Shown here in pieces: positions 1-11,702 of a stretch of 64,000 bases of DNA. Source of the DNA: Corallium rubrum (taxonomy: Eukaryota > Cnidaria > Anthozoa > Scleralcyonacea > Coralliidae); contig CAXIUP010000018.1 in assembly GCA_964035015.1 (NCBI GenBank), forward strand, positions 62,001 to 126,000, written 5' to 3'. The notes beneath the pieces are model-generated. The model was not told where the DNA came from, made no database searches, and worked only from the letters and a program-made list of their open reading frames with translations. The position numbers and the translations under genes were made by a program. Within the stretch, counting starts at the first letter, position 1, and every line of letters begins with the position of its first letter.

Positions 1-1257
1 AGATTTGTCACTTGATCCAACAATCTCGTCGAAGCAAGACCATAGGTCTTGATGAGGTTCAGTGCTGCGGCTCTTTTCCTGGGTTGAGATGTTCTCGGTC
101 GTTACTACCTCAACCGGTGAAGATCCCTTGCCATTTTCTCGTGTTGGTTTTAAAATCTAAACTTTTAAAAGCGTTTCACAAATCTTTCGACAGACTAGAG
201 TTCCGACGTTCCGATTCATTGTTTCCGAAGTTGGCGACAAACTTTGTTTTGATGCTCGCTATTTGATCGGCTGCTATACGTAACGAATTTGCAGAGTTCG
301 TAAACTTTGGCAAACGTCTGACTGCGGAACTCTTCCGTCAAGAGTTGTGTGAAACGCTCTGTAATCATTGTGAAATAAGGACTATTGTGTTTGGGCTTAT
401 ACAGTTACGGACTTATGGTGTGTGTGCTTGCGTCGTTCATGAAAAGCTTTATTTGAGACATACACCGATTACTTTGCCGATTATTCAAAATAATCGGCCG
501 ATTACCGATTATTTTAAATTTGCCGATTAATCAGCTTTGCCGATTAGTTTCCGATTAATCGGCTCATCTCTAGTGGATAATTATTCCACGCGTGGATAAA
601 CAAAATGCCGGTACAAAAACTCCCCGGGTATACTCCGAAACTGGTTGCTGCCGAAAAAACAGAGAAAAAACGTGCACAGAAGTAACTACGACGAAAAAAA
701 ACTACGCGACAGAAACATCAGGTAACTATTTTTATTATATTTTATACTTATCAACTAAGATTTACAAAAATAAAGAGCATTTCACCGCTATAAATCTTCA
801 TTTCGACGAATGCTTAATCCAACAATTTTTGTACACTTCGTTTTTCTAATTTAGTCACATATAATACTGCAAAAAGAAAAGACAAATGATCAGGCATATA
901 ATCTTTACTTACAAATCCAGGCTTGAGAAGATGCACAGTATACGTTAAGCAGCCAAAACTAGGAAAGACGAAAAACATTACATTTGTTCTTTTTGTCAAT
1001 ATTAACCAAACTTTTAATCAAGTATAAACATTGTTGAGGTAATCTTGCAATCTACATTCTGCAGCCCATATTTCTTAAATTTCTTCTTGTCACACTATAT
1101 AAATTAGAGAAGACAAATATATTTTTTTGAGAAACTAGATACAATGTAACCAGTATCAATACAGTATATAAAGTACCTTAATTACAACCTATTAATGTAT
1201 AATTTTTTTGTCCAGCTGGATACACTATAAAATAATGAAAAAAAAAAGAAAGGCATA
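1..1257. other. Non-coding host sequence with a CCGATTA-rich block
   Basis: No convincing gene is visible. At about 466-572 the heptamer CCGATTA/TAATCGG recurs many times on both strands and ends at 'gctcatctctag'. Such blocks are common near the ends of hAT-type elements, so this may be the end of a transposon that starts before the window. The rest is AT-rich and without recognisable structure; short open frames here lack codon structure or known domains. Confidence 0.4.
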
Positions 1258-1710
1258 TTACTACTAGTTTCTAAATCTCAAAAATGCTAAGCAAATGTAC
1301 ATCGATCTGTTAGATCTCATATATTTCTCCTTGCCTGGCCATACTATATAAAGAGAAGAAAAAAAAAGATGTGAATTTCTAAATCTTAAAATGCTAACCT
1401 AATACACACCTGTAGGTTTTATTGTGGTTGTATTCTCTCTTTGACAGGCCAAGCTATACAAAGAGAAGAAAAGAAAGACATATTACTTTCTAAACCTTAA
1501 AAATGCTGTGCTAATTATACACACCTAGCTATTAGGTTTTTGTTGTATTCTCTCCTTGCCAGGGCAAGCTACACAGAGAGAAGAAAACAAGACATATTAC
1601 TTTCTAAACCTTAAAAATGCTGAGCTAATACACACCTAGCTATTAGGGTTTATTGTGGTTATATTCTCTCCTTGCCAGGGCAAGCTACACAGAGAGAAGA
1701 AAAGAAAGAC
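1258..1710. repeat. Tandem repeat, ~110-bp units
   Basis: About four diverged copies of a ~110-bp unit follow each other. Each contains 'tttctaaaccttaaaaatgct', a 'cacacct' block, and 'tctccttgccagggcaagct' followed by 'agagagaagaaaa'. A further partial copy resumes at 4914-5035, so the array has been split by the element at 1717-4913. Confidence 0.75.
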
Positions 1711-2032
1711 ATATTTAAGGGAGTTGTCATTATTTATGGGGAGGAGGGTTGACAAATGGGAGGGGGGGGGGGCAAATAAAGTTTCACTCCCATATACAGG
1801 GGGGTCAGAAAAGTTTTACTCTAGGGAAACCCCCTGTCAAAACAATTTGAGGCTTAAATACCATGTCTAGAGCTTAAATACCATGTTCTGATTTTTAAAA
1901 TTGTCATGAATGCATGACATGACCTTTTTGACTATTTGTTGAATATTATAATTATTTATATAAAAGTGAGATAAATATCAATTTCTTTAACATTTATAAA
2001 CTACAAAAATGCCTACATGTAATATATATATA

Positions 2033-3905
2033 CAAACAAACAAACAAACAAACAAACAAACAAACAAACAAACAAACAAACAAACAAAACAAACAAACAA
2101 ACAAACAAACAAACAAACAAACAAACAAACAAACAAACAAACAAACAAACAAACAAACAAACAAACAAACAAACAAACAAACAAACAAACAAACAAACAA
2201 ACAAACAAACAAACAAACAAACAAACAAACAAACAAACAAACAAACAAAACAAACAAACAAACAAACAAACAAACAAACAAACAAACAAACAAACAAACA
2301 AACAAACAAACAAACAAACAAACAAACAAACAAACAAACAAACAAACAAACAAACAAACAAACAAACAAACAAACAAACAAACAAACAAACAAACAAACA
2401 AACAAACAAACAAACAAACAAACAAACAAACAAACAAACAAACAAACAAACAAACAAACAAACAAACAAACAAACAAACAAACAAACAAACAAACAAACA
2501 AACAAACAAACAAACAAACAAACAAACAAACAAACAAACAAACAACAAACAAACAAACAAACAAACAAACAAACAAACAAACAAACAAACAAACAAACAA
2601 ACAAACAAACAAACAAACAAACAAACAAACAAACAAACAAACAAACAAACAAACAAACAAACAAACAAACAAACAAACAAACAAACAAACAAACAAACAA
2701 ACAAACAAACAAACAAACAAACAAACAAACAAACAAACAAACAAACAAACAAACAAACAAACAAACAAACAAACAAACAAACAAACAAACAAACAAACAA
2801 ACAAACAAACAAACAAACAAACAAACAAACAAACAAACAAACAAACAAACAAACAAACAAACAAACAAACAAACAAACAAACAAACAAACAAACAAACAA
2901 ACAAACAAACAAACAAACAAACAAACAAACAAACAAACAAACAAACAAACAAACAAACAAACAAACAAACAAACAAACAAACAAACAAACAAACAAACAA
3001 ACAAACAAACAAACAAACAAACAAACAAACAAACAAACAAACAAACAAACAAACAAACAAACAAACAAACAAACAAACAAACAAACAAACAAACAAACAA
3101 ACAAACAAACAAACAAACAAACAAACAAACAAACAAACAAACAAACAAACAAACAAACAAACAAACAAACAAACAAACAAACAAACAAACAAACAAACAA
3201 ACAAACAAACAAACAAACAAACAAACAAACAAACAAACAAACAAACAAACAAACAAACAAACAAACAAACAAACAAACAAACAAACAAACAAACAAACAA
3301 ACAAACAAACAAACAAACAAACAAACAAACAAACAAACAAACAAACAAACAAACAAACAAACAAACAAACAAACAAACAAACAAACAAACAAACAAACAA
3401 ACAAACAAACAAACAAACAAACAAACAAACAAACAAACAAACAAACAAACAAACAAACAAACAAACAAACAAACAAACAAACAAACAAACAAACAAACAA
3501 ACAAACAAACAAACAAACAAACAAACAAACAAACAAACAAACAAACAAACAAACAAACAAACAAACAAACAAACAAACAAACAAACAAACAAACAAACAA
3601 ACAAACAAACAAACAAACAAACAAACAAACAAACAAACAAACAAACAAACAAACAAACAAACAAACAAACAAACAAACAAACAAACAAACAAACAAACAA
3701 ACAAACAAACAAACAAACAAACAAACAAACAAACAAACAAACAAACAAACAAACAAACAAACAAACAAACAAACAAACAAACAAACAAACAAACAAACAA
3801 ACAAACAAACAAACAAACAAACAAACAAACAAACAAACAAACAAACAAACAAACAAACAAACAAACAAACAAACAAACAAACAAACAAACAAACAAAAAA
3901 CAAAC
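2033..3905 (+). repeat. (CAAA)n microsatellite, ~1.87 kb
   Basis: Almost pure CAAA tetranucleotide for about 1.87 kb, with three small phase slips (near 2088, 2248 and 2543). All frames stay open because the repeat contains no stop on either strand, giving artefactual poly-(NKQT) and poly-(FVCL) reading frames. These are not genes. Confidence 0.97.
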
Positions 3906-4083
3906 AGCTGAGCATTACAGATCCCTATAAAAATTATTTGTTGACAAATGGGTTCCATTTTCAATAGAATGGTTTCCCAAATGTGCTTGTATGTCTGTTG
4001 CTGCCAAAATATTAAACCTGTTTCATTGCTGTTAATGAGTTTTGCTAATTATTAATAGGCAGCTAATATTTCCCTAGGAACTG

Positions 4084-4581
4084 CAACCTCGTCCCCAGGG
4101 CATTTTGCCTCCACGTTGGGAGGTCGGCGAAAATGGCCCTGGCATCGGCTGGTCACGTGACACCCAGAACTTTGGGGTGTTTTGGCAAGAAAATTTATGC
4201 GGTCTTTGTGTTTCATTTTTGTATAATACGTATACATGAATAATAAATAAGAAATATCTAACGCTCTGCCAAATCACTCATGTGAACCTTTATCATAAAT
4301 GCAACTGGCTCCCCACGATTATCCAGGATACGTTTAAATGTCGGGAAGAAACATATATCTAATGTTGTTCTTGACTTTAACCAAAGCTATCGTTACAATT
4401 CTTTGGATGAACTTCGCAGAGTGGATTTATTGCAATTCATATTTTGATGAATAAATTACACTGTATCTGAATTAATCAAGTTTTTAAACCGGCCAATCCG
4501 ATTATAGAATCGACCAGCCGATGCCAGGGCCATTTTCGCCGATTCCCAACGTGGAGGCAAAATGCCCTGGGGACGAGGTTG
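4084..4581. mobile_element. Mutator-like MITE, copy 1 (498 bp)
   Basis: The ends are inverted repeats of about 70 bp beginning CAACCTCGTCCCCAGGGC and containing the block 'ggcgaaaatggccctggcatcgg'. It is flanked by a perfect 9-bp duplication TAGGAACTG (4075-4083 and 4582-4590). A 9-bp duplication with long inverted repeats fits Mutator-like elements. A second copy lies at 46350-46868. No coding capacity. Confidence 0.85.
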
Positions 4582-7500
4582 TAGGAACTGCAAATCTGGA
4601 AGCAGTTGCAACATCTGAAGATTATCAAGAATAATGTCACACTACATTTTACAACAAAAAAAGTTTTTTGAAAACGAAAATTGATAAATGATCATTGATA
4701 CTGAACAAACTGAAATAGCTCAATTTCATAGTTTTTCTTTCATGAACAATGTGTGTTTATGTGAATGGGGGGGGGGGGGCATGGGGGGGGGGGGGCAGAA
4801 AAGTTCCAGCTATTATTAACGGGGGCTTGTAATCTTGATGGGGTGTTCAATCAAGTGTTCAATCATGATTTTCCCCATTTGCCACCGCCTCCTTAAATAA
4901 TGACAACTCCCTTACTTTCTAAACCTTAAAAATGCTGAGCTAATACACACCTGTTAGATCTCATTACAGTGTATAATCATACCTGTATTCCCCTTTCCAG
5001 GTCTGATGCTACATAATGAGAAAAAAAAACAAAGTTAAAAATAACAGTAAATGCATCAGTCAATTCCAGTAATGCCCATCCCCCCCAGGCCAACCCCAGG
5101 AATTTGCATTCTCAATTTTTTTAATGCAAATGCCCTGGGGTTGGGCAAAAAAAGACCCTACAATGCCTTACCTTGGGCAAAAAAATGGATGACAAATGCC
5201 CTGCTCCAGGGTACATCAACGTACTTTCCAAGGTGATATTTCTTTGCAAACGTCATTGTCCTGTTATTAAATGATAAATATTAAACAAGAAATGTTAAAT
5301 AAAATATCTTGTGTTATTTTGAATATATTATTTTAAATTTGGTTCACCTATATATTACACCGGTCTTTGTTTGTATAAGGGTAATTTATTGGTATTGGAA
5401 AACAGCACTGGAATAGCCAAGGGGGAGGAGGGGAGGACATTGCCCTCCTGAAAAGTTAAAATCTGTGGAGAAACTTGCAAGGGGGGGGGGGGGGTTACAG
5501 TTGTTTTAAAGCCAAGTGAGTGGATCAGTAATGTGTTATATATATATAGCAGGCATGTATACATATATATACTATAAATTACTAAGGGTCTATTAATAAA
5601 ATGCCTAGTCAAATTTTTTTGGGGGGGATGTCCCCAGACCCCCTAGGAGATTGAGGTTCTTGGGGCCCCCCCCCCCAACCCAAGACCCTGGCTAATGTTA
5701 CTGGAAAACAGTTATGCATGTAGTTATGGCTTAAGACTTCAGCTAGATACATGTAAGAATAAATAATAATATATACATAAGAAAAACAATAAGTGTCAAG
5801 AAATAATGAAATGTTAGTCTTGATAAATATTTTTATAGTTATTATAGTTTCTGGATTATGGCTTTGCTGTGTGCATTTAAAAAATATGAAAATATAATAA
5901 AATATTGGCATGTTTCTTTGACATTTAATAATATCCCACGGTGGAGGGTGGCACCCTCACCCCATATACACCTAAATGTATCGATTTGTGGTTATATAAT
6001 TATAAATAAGATCTGACTGTGCAACATAAAACAAGTAAATCTTATTTTCTATAGTTTTGTACAATATATTTAAAATATGTCCGACAATATTTGAAAACAA
6101 CAGAATTATTTACGTCCAGAAATTTCATTTCTAACTTAATCTTTTTGTACTATCATTCATTTGACTAGTTTACTAGATTTTAAAACTTACCTTTAGCTTT
6201 GTGGAGCTAGAATTGCAACGTAAAGCCGGTTATGAAAAAGGAAACGGAAAATACTTTGTTGCTGCTGACGCCATAACTTTTGTAGAGTTGTCCAATTTTG
6301 CCTTGTTTCAATACCAGTGTTTTTGGAAGAAACGAGCTTCACAAGCTTTCAAACTTACTACTGTACATACTGCTGGAACAAACTTTCTGTTATTTCTCCA
6401 GAGTCATGTCCAACGAGAATAGTGAGTGATGATTTTCCGCTTTTTATTTTCATCAAGACATTCTGGGCTGAGTCTGTACAAAACTCACACACTTGTTGCA
6501 CGTATTAATTTCCGCCACAAAAACATTCGCAGAAAGACGTCAAAGTTTGAAATAAACATCCAAAGTTTTTTATGTTAATTCAGCAATAACTGTTGTTTGT
6601 TTTTCCATGCCAGACTGTTTTACAAAGCGCTTTGCAAACTCTTCAGTCTCTTGTCTTTTTTTGCTGACGAAATCACGAAAAATTCGTGTCGCGACACGCT
6701 GTTACCGCGGGGAAATCCACGCAGTTTCCAACAGCTCTGACACAACCTGTTACAGTGCTGATATCGTCAGTCCTGATTTATCTGATACCAACAGCTTCCG
6801 TCAGTGCTGTTGCCCCATCATAGCTGATACCGCCTGTTCTTACAGACGGCTACAGATCTGTTGTCAACATACCTGTATCATTCTTTTATATCAGACTGAT
6901 ACAGCACTGACAGACCAACAGTCTGTTGCAGTCTGATGCTGTCAGTTCTGAACAGTCTGTGGACGTCTAGACTACAGCCTGTAACAGCTATGATATCATA
7001 CCTGTATCAGGCCTGAAGCTGCAACAGGCTGTAACAGACCTGTGGCGTTTTTAGGTGTGTACCGAGCGGACAATAATAGGCGAGTTTCAGGGTGTTGCGC
7101 GCGCATCATTTTTCAAAGAAACTGGCAAGCTCCTCTTAAAGTAAACATACTGTTTAAAACCAACAAAGTATAGATACAGTTTCTGGATGTTTAAAGGAGC
7201 AGTGTCTCGTTCACGCTTGTCATAAATGACCCCAAAAACGCCAGAGGTTTTTGTCGCAATTTTTTCCGATATCCGAGCGCATATTTTGGAAGACTGGTAA
7301 CGAAATTAATTATCGAAAAATTAGCTTTATTTATGGGCTTAGGTAGACACAGTGGAAAAACGTTTGCGCATGCCCGAGAGCCTGGGTTCAAAAACGAATA
7401 ATATGGCGGCAAAATGGCGGCACGTTGACGGCTATTTTAAGAGATTACAAAACACGAATTGTTGCCATGCCAATAAGTAGTGTTCGAATGATCTTTTGTG

Positions 7501-8179
7501 CAAACAACGATAGATGTGTACCGAAACCAAAGGTTCTTTAACCAAGGCAATCGAGTGTCAGCAAGATCATTGAAAGGACGTTAACGTGATCGTGGTATGA
7601 GAAAGAAATTGCACTAGAAATGATGGAAGGCGCTGTCTTGAAACGTGTTTTATAAGGAATTCACTGGACATATAAGGTTGAAATTCCCGAGGAGCAATCT
7701 TCAACACTACTCTCGTGATATATGTTTTACGACTGGAAATCGGTTTCGACGTATTTTTTTACTGTTAATCTAAAGTTTAATAGTACCATACGTCTCATTA
7801 AATCAACAGTTTTACTCGGAACTATTGCATGAGGACATTTCAAACACATATTTGCAGACAACCTGTGTAAAATGTATTTCATGGCCGATCTGGATCTGAC
7901 TGGATGGTATAAATATGGAAGCATTTTTAGTGTAAATGTTTAGTTTTTCCTTCCGTAAGGTAAGAAAAGATGTTTTTTGTAAGTGGCATGATTGTCTTAT
8001 CACGTTCGATTCAGATTTTAAAATAAAAATCGTTTTCTTCAAACCCTTGACTCTGGCCTCAATTTTTCGCGCCTTTTTCATGTTTTTTGTCATACTGGTC
8101 TGTTTGGTGTAAAAGTTGTTTACAGTTTTTTCCCCCTAAAATTTTAAACGCGCTAGCTGTTGGTAGTTTTGTCTTCAAA
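4582..8179. other. Non-coding stretch with low-complexity blocks
   Basis: Contains several poly-G runs (about 4770-4795, 5481-5494, 5621-5629 and C-rich 5667-5677), the resumed tandem unit at 4914-5035, and a palindromic segment around 5080-5210 with inverted copies of 'aatgccctgggg'. A degenerate CTG/CAG repeat lies at 6730-7055. Short open frames here have no recognisable product. No gene is supported. Confidence 0.5.
6730..7055. repeat. Degenerate CTGTTACAG-type repeat
   Basis: A 6-10-bp word related to CTG(T/A)(T/A)(A/G)CAG or CTGATA recurs dozens of times over about 325 bp, often with its own inverse, for example 'ctgttacag', 'cagactgatacag' and 'tctgttgcag'. No regular unit length is visible. 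Confidence 0.5.
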
Positions 8180-8555
8180 ATGGAAGCAGGTTGTATAAAA
8201 CTGTCTCGGCTTCGAACATTCCAACCGTCTGAATCCAAATGTGGAGGTAATGTGATGAAGTTGTCCACTGCAGAAGCAAGAAAATGTGGTTATCGGGTTG
8301 AAATTACAGTTTGTTTATCTCACTTCAACGAGCTGAAACGCCTTACCGAAGCGACTTGTATTTATCCTTGCAAAAGCAGTGAAAATAGTTGTAAAGGTAC
8401 CCTCATTCCTTGTCCCCAGAGGCTTTTCAGTGTCTTTTATTTTCTCAACAACGAATGCATCGGAACAAGGATTTGTGGTAAACATTTGACGGAAGCTGAT
8501 AATAATGAGTCCATTACAAAACAACGAGAATTATTTGCCACAAAAAAAAAGAAAG
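8180..8555 (+). CDS. Possible host exon: cysteine-rich domain
   Basis: An ATG at 8180 opens about 125 codons that end in a good splice donor (aaag/gtacgt). The protein is cysteine- and histidine-rich, with CLSHF, CIYPCKSSENSC and ICGKH spaced as in a zinc-binding module. I recall similar C..H / CxYPxH / C.KH modules at the N-terminus of uncharacterised cnidarian proteins, but cannot name a family. The exon ends in phase 1. The next candidate exon (10233) does not continue in frame from it, so either an exon is missing between them or the two are unrelated. Confidence 0.4.
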
Positions 8556-8921
8556 GTACGTTTATTATTTCAGTCAATGAATTTATTAAAAGCAGGGGGG
8601 TAAGCAAAAGTCTTTATGTTTAATATTTTTACTGAATTGCCTTATTTGCCTTCGGTTGCAACTTGCAGAATTTAAAAAGTTTTACACTTTAACATAAACA
8701 TTGTAATAACTAATGCAATGTACAAATATCTTTGAGGAAACGAGGAAAACTATATGCTGAAAATTATATTATTAATTAATCATTTATATGTAGACAAAAA
8801 GCTACTGCCTGTCTGACAACGCCCTTCGTACTTCCTTTAATTAAATTATCGGTTCTTTTTTATCCCAAGTAAAACAAAAGGTACGCTGTGCGTACATGTA
8901 TCTGCGCCAAAATTAGCCTAA

Positions 8922-9034
8922 GGGCCTGTTTACAACCCGGGTTACCCTTTGCTTGTTTTTTTGTTTGTTGTGTTTATAAGGATGCTAGGGTAACCTGGGT
9001 GCTAGGATAACCCTACCTCCTTGTAAACAGGCCC
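8922..9034. mobile_element. Harbinger-like MITE (113 bp)
   Basis: Terminal inverted repeats GGGCCTGTTTACAA / TTGTAAACAGGCCC are flanked by TAA on both sides (8919-8921 and 9035-9037). A 3-bp TWA duplication is typical of PIF/Harbinger elements. Inside, 'gggttaccc' and 'gggtaacc' form further palindromes. Confidence 0.75.
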
Positions 9035-9133
9035 TAAAAGACACTCTTCAATTTGCTTTCACAATTTAATATTATTATTCACCATTGTTCACACCCATTG
9101 AAGCAAATTTGGGAAGCGTCAATCAATTCAGCC

Positions 9134-9442
9134 ATAGTTAATAGAAAATATACATGGTTTGGAAACCTGGCAAACTTCAAAGCGGTTAACAAACAAGCTA
9201 CGACTCATGTTGAAAGGTACATGAAGGTATATAAATCCTTTGTGTTTGGTTTATTAATATTTAAACAGTAGGTTGAGTGATTGAACCTAAATGTTGCTAT
9301 TGGATGATTGCTTCATTATACAGAAAACACAATATGTGCAGTATTAACCGTGAAAGTGCCAAAATTTCCATAAACCTGAACAAAAATATAAAACAATGAC
9401 TTTTGTTGAACTTCCAAACCATGTATATTTTCTATTAACTAT
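9134..9442. repeat. Inverted repeat, 31-bp perfect arms
   Basis: The arm at 9134-9164 ('atagttaatagaaaatatac...') is perfectly complementary to 9412-9442, with weaker matching beyond. About 250 bp lie between. It may be a small foldback element; no target duplication was found. Confidence 0.6.
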
Positions 9443-10111
9443 GATCCAGCTCAGTTAATTTATTAAATGAGCGAATGAGATGAAAGATCAATCCCTTGAT
9501 ATTAAAAAGATATCATGGGGCAGATCATGGCTGTTTAGATACTTCATACAGCGAGCAGTCAATGAGTACATGTGTGTACTATACTGCTAATAAACTCGAT
9601 TGCATTAAAAATAAAAAACGATACCGGTGGTGAAGTATATACTTGTAAGTTTCCTCCAAAGAGAATTGTTTGTCTTCCGAAGAGTAATGTTTGTCACTTG
9701 AAGACGGTCCTATTCATAAACTTACGGTTTACATGTGTTGGCCTGAGTCGCCTGCATGACTCGATAAATCGCCCAAACTCTTCAATCTAAACTCTTCAAT
9801 CATTCTGTATGACGCACAAAAACTGTGGTAGATCACACTTGCAAGTTTACTATAAGTCATGTTAAAAATACTTGCCATTTGTATCAGCAATATTGTCTTT
9901 CTTCGAAAATAGTGTTGCTCTTTGACCAGCTTCGAATTTGTATAGACACGATCGGGATTAAATACTTGTTCCCATCGTTCAAACGGACAACTCGTACGTT
10001 GACGCCTACAAATTCTGAGCTCCGATTGTCCCCGATGTAATTGTCGCGCATTGGTTTGAGTTTCCACCACAGCACACACTACAGGTCAGTGGTTACACCA
10101 AAAAGTTAACA

Positions 10112-10112
<1 letters not shown>

Positions 10113-10165
<53 letters not shown>
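10113..10165 (+). repeat. (AC)n microsatellite
   Basis: About 26 AC dinucleotides in a row, uninterrupted. Confidence 0.95.
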
Positions 10166-10166
<1 letters not shown>

Positions 10167-10232
10167 CACGATAGCAATATATCTGCTGCGCAGATACAAA
10201 AATAATACAATAATTTAAAAAACTTTATTCAG

Positions 10233-10353
10233 ACATCTTCACGAAGTGAGGATGAAGAGAAAGAACAGTTACAAGAGATGGGAGATCTGAGGGAACAACT
10301 TTCAGAGTTAAAAAGAAAATGCCAAGTTCTTGAGAGTACTGTTGCTCAATTAG
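10233..10353 (+). CDS. Possible host exon: short coiled coil
   Basis: A segment bounded by an acceptor (tttattcag) and a donor (tag/gtaatt). In one frame it reads as an acidic then leucine-heptad stretch (EEKEQLQEMGDLREQLSELK...), typical of a coiled coil. It is only about 40 codons, and Polinton 1 begins 213 bp downstream, which could have cut a host gene. Assignment rests on splice signals and composition only. Confidence 0.35.
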
Positions 10354-10565
10354 GTAATTAAATTACAATTTAATGACAAATCCATGCTAACCTGACTGAA
10401 CCTTGGTCACTTAGGCCCTGATTGCATGAGACAAACTGGTCTGGTCAGGCTGTTAAGTAAGGCAATCGCCTTATGTAATTAAAGTTGCCAGACTCCTTAT
10501 CTCATGGTCTCACCCTCAAGGGTGGCCTCACAAAAATTGTGCACGAAAATCAAGGACAATATAGC

Positions 10566-10888
10566 AGTAGTATAGAATATGAGGCTATGGGGCCACTTTT
10601 TATTATTTTGCCAAAAACTGCCTCAAAATGTCAGAATTCAACGGAGAATGATGTTTGAAAGGGCAGACTTTTTTTCCTCTTTTTCCCCTTTTCATATTTT
10701 AAGGATGGATTATGACGTTTTTCCTGAAAACACCCCAAAGCGATCAGGGTTGTGGTTTTAACACACATTTCACTTACTCCCCGATTTCTCTTCAGATACT
10801 TTTGTTTTGTGTTGGTACACATGTTTCCCCACAGTTACACCCCCAGATAGCAGTCCGAGACACGGTATATACGGCGTGATCATGGCTA
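10566..10888 (+). repeat. Polinton 1 left terminal inverted repeat
   Basis: A base-by-base comparison with the reverse complement of 27582-27904 shows no difference over 323 bp; divergence begins at once beyond 'gatcatggcta'. The inner 119 bp (10770-10888, minus sense) copy the 3' end of the gene at 27101-27700, so this repeat holds an orphan gene tail. Confidence 0.95.
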
Positions 10889-10916
10889 TAACATCACTCT
10901 TTCCCATAGTGAGTGG

Positions 10917-11648
10917 TCAACGCTTTTTCCATATGTAGTAAATAATACCACATGATAGGATAATAACTAGGTACTCTCCTGTGAGAATAATAGTTTTACC
11001 GCCTGCCTTTTCTATAGCCGTCCATGGTATGATAGATCCTTTTGCTGCTGGATGTAGCTTCTCCCACTTTTTGGCTTGGTGTACGATATCTGATCCTTTT
11101 CGTGTCAGTCCAACTGACAACCCAGTTACTATCGCGATAACCGATAAACCAACGGCAGTTACGATGCCCGCCCTCTTTAGAACCTTTTTTGAGAGACTTT
11201 CTTGCCATTCATCATAATACTTCCGGACATCAGTTCTTAGGTCATCAGCACTCTGATCTGTGATTGTAGTGGGGTTAAGCTCTTCACCAAGGTACTCTAA
11301 CTCATAATACTCACCTTTGTTTTCAAAGTCAAAAATCTTACTTAGGACAAAGATTCTCCTATCAAGCAGATAACGCAGGAAGGTGGGATCTATACATTGT
11401 GGCTCAAGGTCAAGAGTTTCTGTGAAAAGTTCTTCCAGTTTCCTATGTGATTCCAGCGTCGTCTCATCCCTAAGTCTTAACCTATTGTTCAGGTTTATAT
11501 TTACGGATGGTTCTTCCTCTGATCCGGTGGTTGTGTAACGGACAGTTGGGCCCCCACCGAAGTCAGTTTCGTCTTGACCCTCAGTTTCATTTGACTCGTC
11601 TGGCTCAGGTGCTCTGTCTTTCATCTCATAAAATTCTCCCTCTTCCAT
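10917..11648 (-). CDS. Polinton 1 membrane protein, acidic N-terminus
   Basis: 243 aa, not recognised as a known family. The first ~55 residues are strongly acidic (many E and D), then come a charged middle and two hydrophobic segments, one near residues 163-183 (GIVTAVGLSVIAIVTGLSVGL) and one at the C-terminus (about 221-240), ending in a basic KKR tail. This layout resembles the 406-aa protein at 24009-25229 (acidic start, C-terminal membrane segments, basic tail), suggesting a shared role, perhaps as virion membrane or minor structural proteins. The start is preceded by 'gtatt'. It is the first gene inside the left repeat. Function unknown. Confidence 0.75.
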   Translation of the reverse strand: MEEGEFYEMKDRAPEPDESNETEGQDETDFGGGPTVRYTTTGSEEEPSVNINLNNRLRLRDETTLESHRKLEELFTETLDLEPQCIDPTFLRYLLDRRIFVLSKIFDFENKGEYYELEYLGEELNPTTITDQSADDLRTDVRKYYDEWQESLSKKVLKRAGIVTAVGLSVIAIVTGLSVGLTRKGSDIVHQAKKWEKLHPAAKGSIIPWTAIEKAGGKTIILTGEYLVIILSCGIIYYIWKKR

Positions 11649-11702
11649 AATACAATAGGTTATATTACTTTTCCCATTGTACTACCTCATTGTCGGTTTT
11701 AA

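Larger units (their letters stand above)
1717..4913. mobile_element. TIR element interrupting the tandem array
   Basis: The left end AAGGGAGTTGTCATTATTTA is found inverted at the right end (about 4894-4913). Similarity continues inward over 'ggagg...gacaaatgg' on both sides. The flanks are the broken halves of one 110-bp repeat unit, which marks this as an insertion. The duplicated target is only TA or TTA and cannot be fixed exactly. No transposase is inside; the length is mostly (CAAA)n plus a nested MITE, so it is a non-autonomous element swollen by later events. Confidence 0.65.
8556..10232. other. Intron-like non-coding stretch with two small inverted repeats
   Basis: No coding signal. 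Holds the Harbinger-like MITE (8922-9034), a 31-bp perfect inverted repeat (9134-9164 and 9412-9442) and a CA dinucleotide tract (10113-10165). It could be an intron of a host gene whose exons flank it, but this is not proven. Confidence 0.4.

Noticed and set aside
1987..3967. Long open frames of 627-656 aa on both strands (poly-NKQT, poly-FVCL)
   Set aside because: They are products of a pure CAAA repeat, which contains no stop codon in any frame. There is no start context and no non-repetitive protein.
6201..7412. Several frames of 60-110 aa in the host part
   Set aside because: No known motifs, no consistent codon structure, and overlapping frames on both strands; a degenerate repeat explains part of them.
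10355..10565. Search for the missing 3' part of the Polinton 2 integrase left of Polinton 1
   Set aside because: No frame on either strand continues the integrase, so Polinton 1 cannot be a simple insertion into that gene with the left flank preserved.
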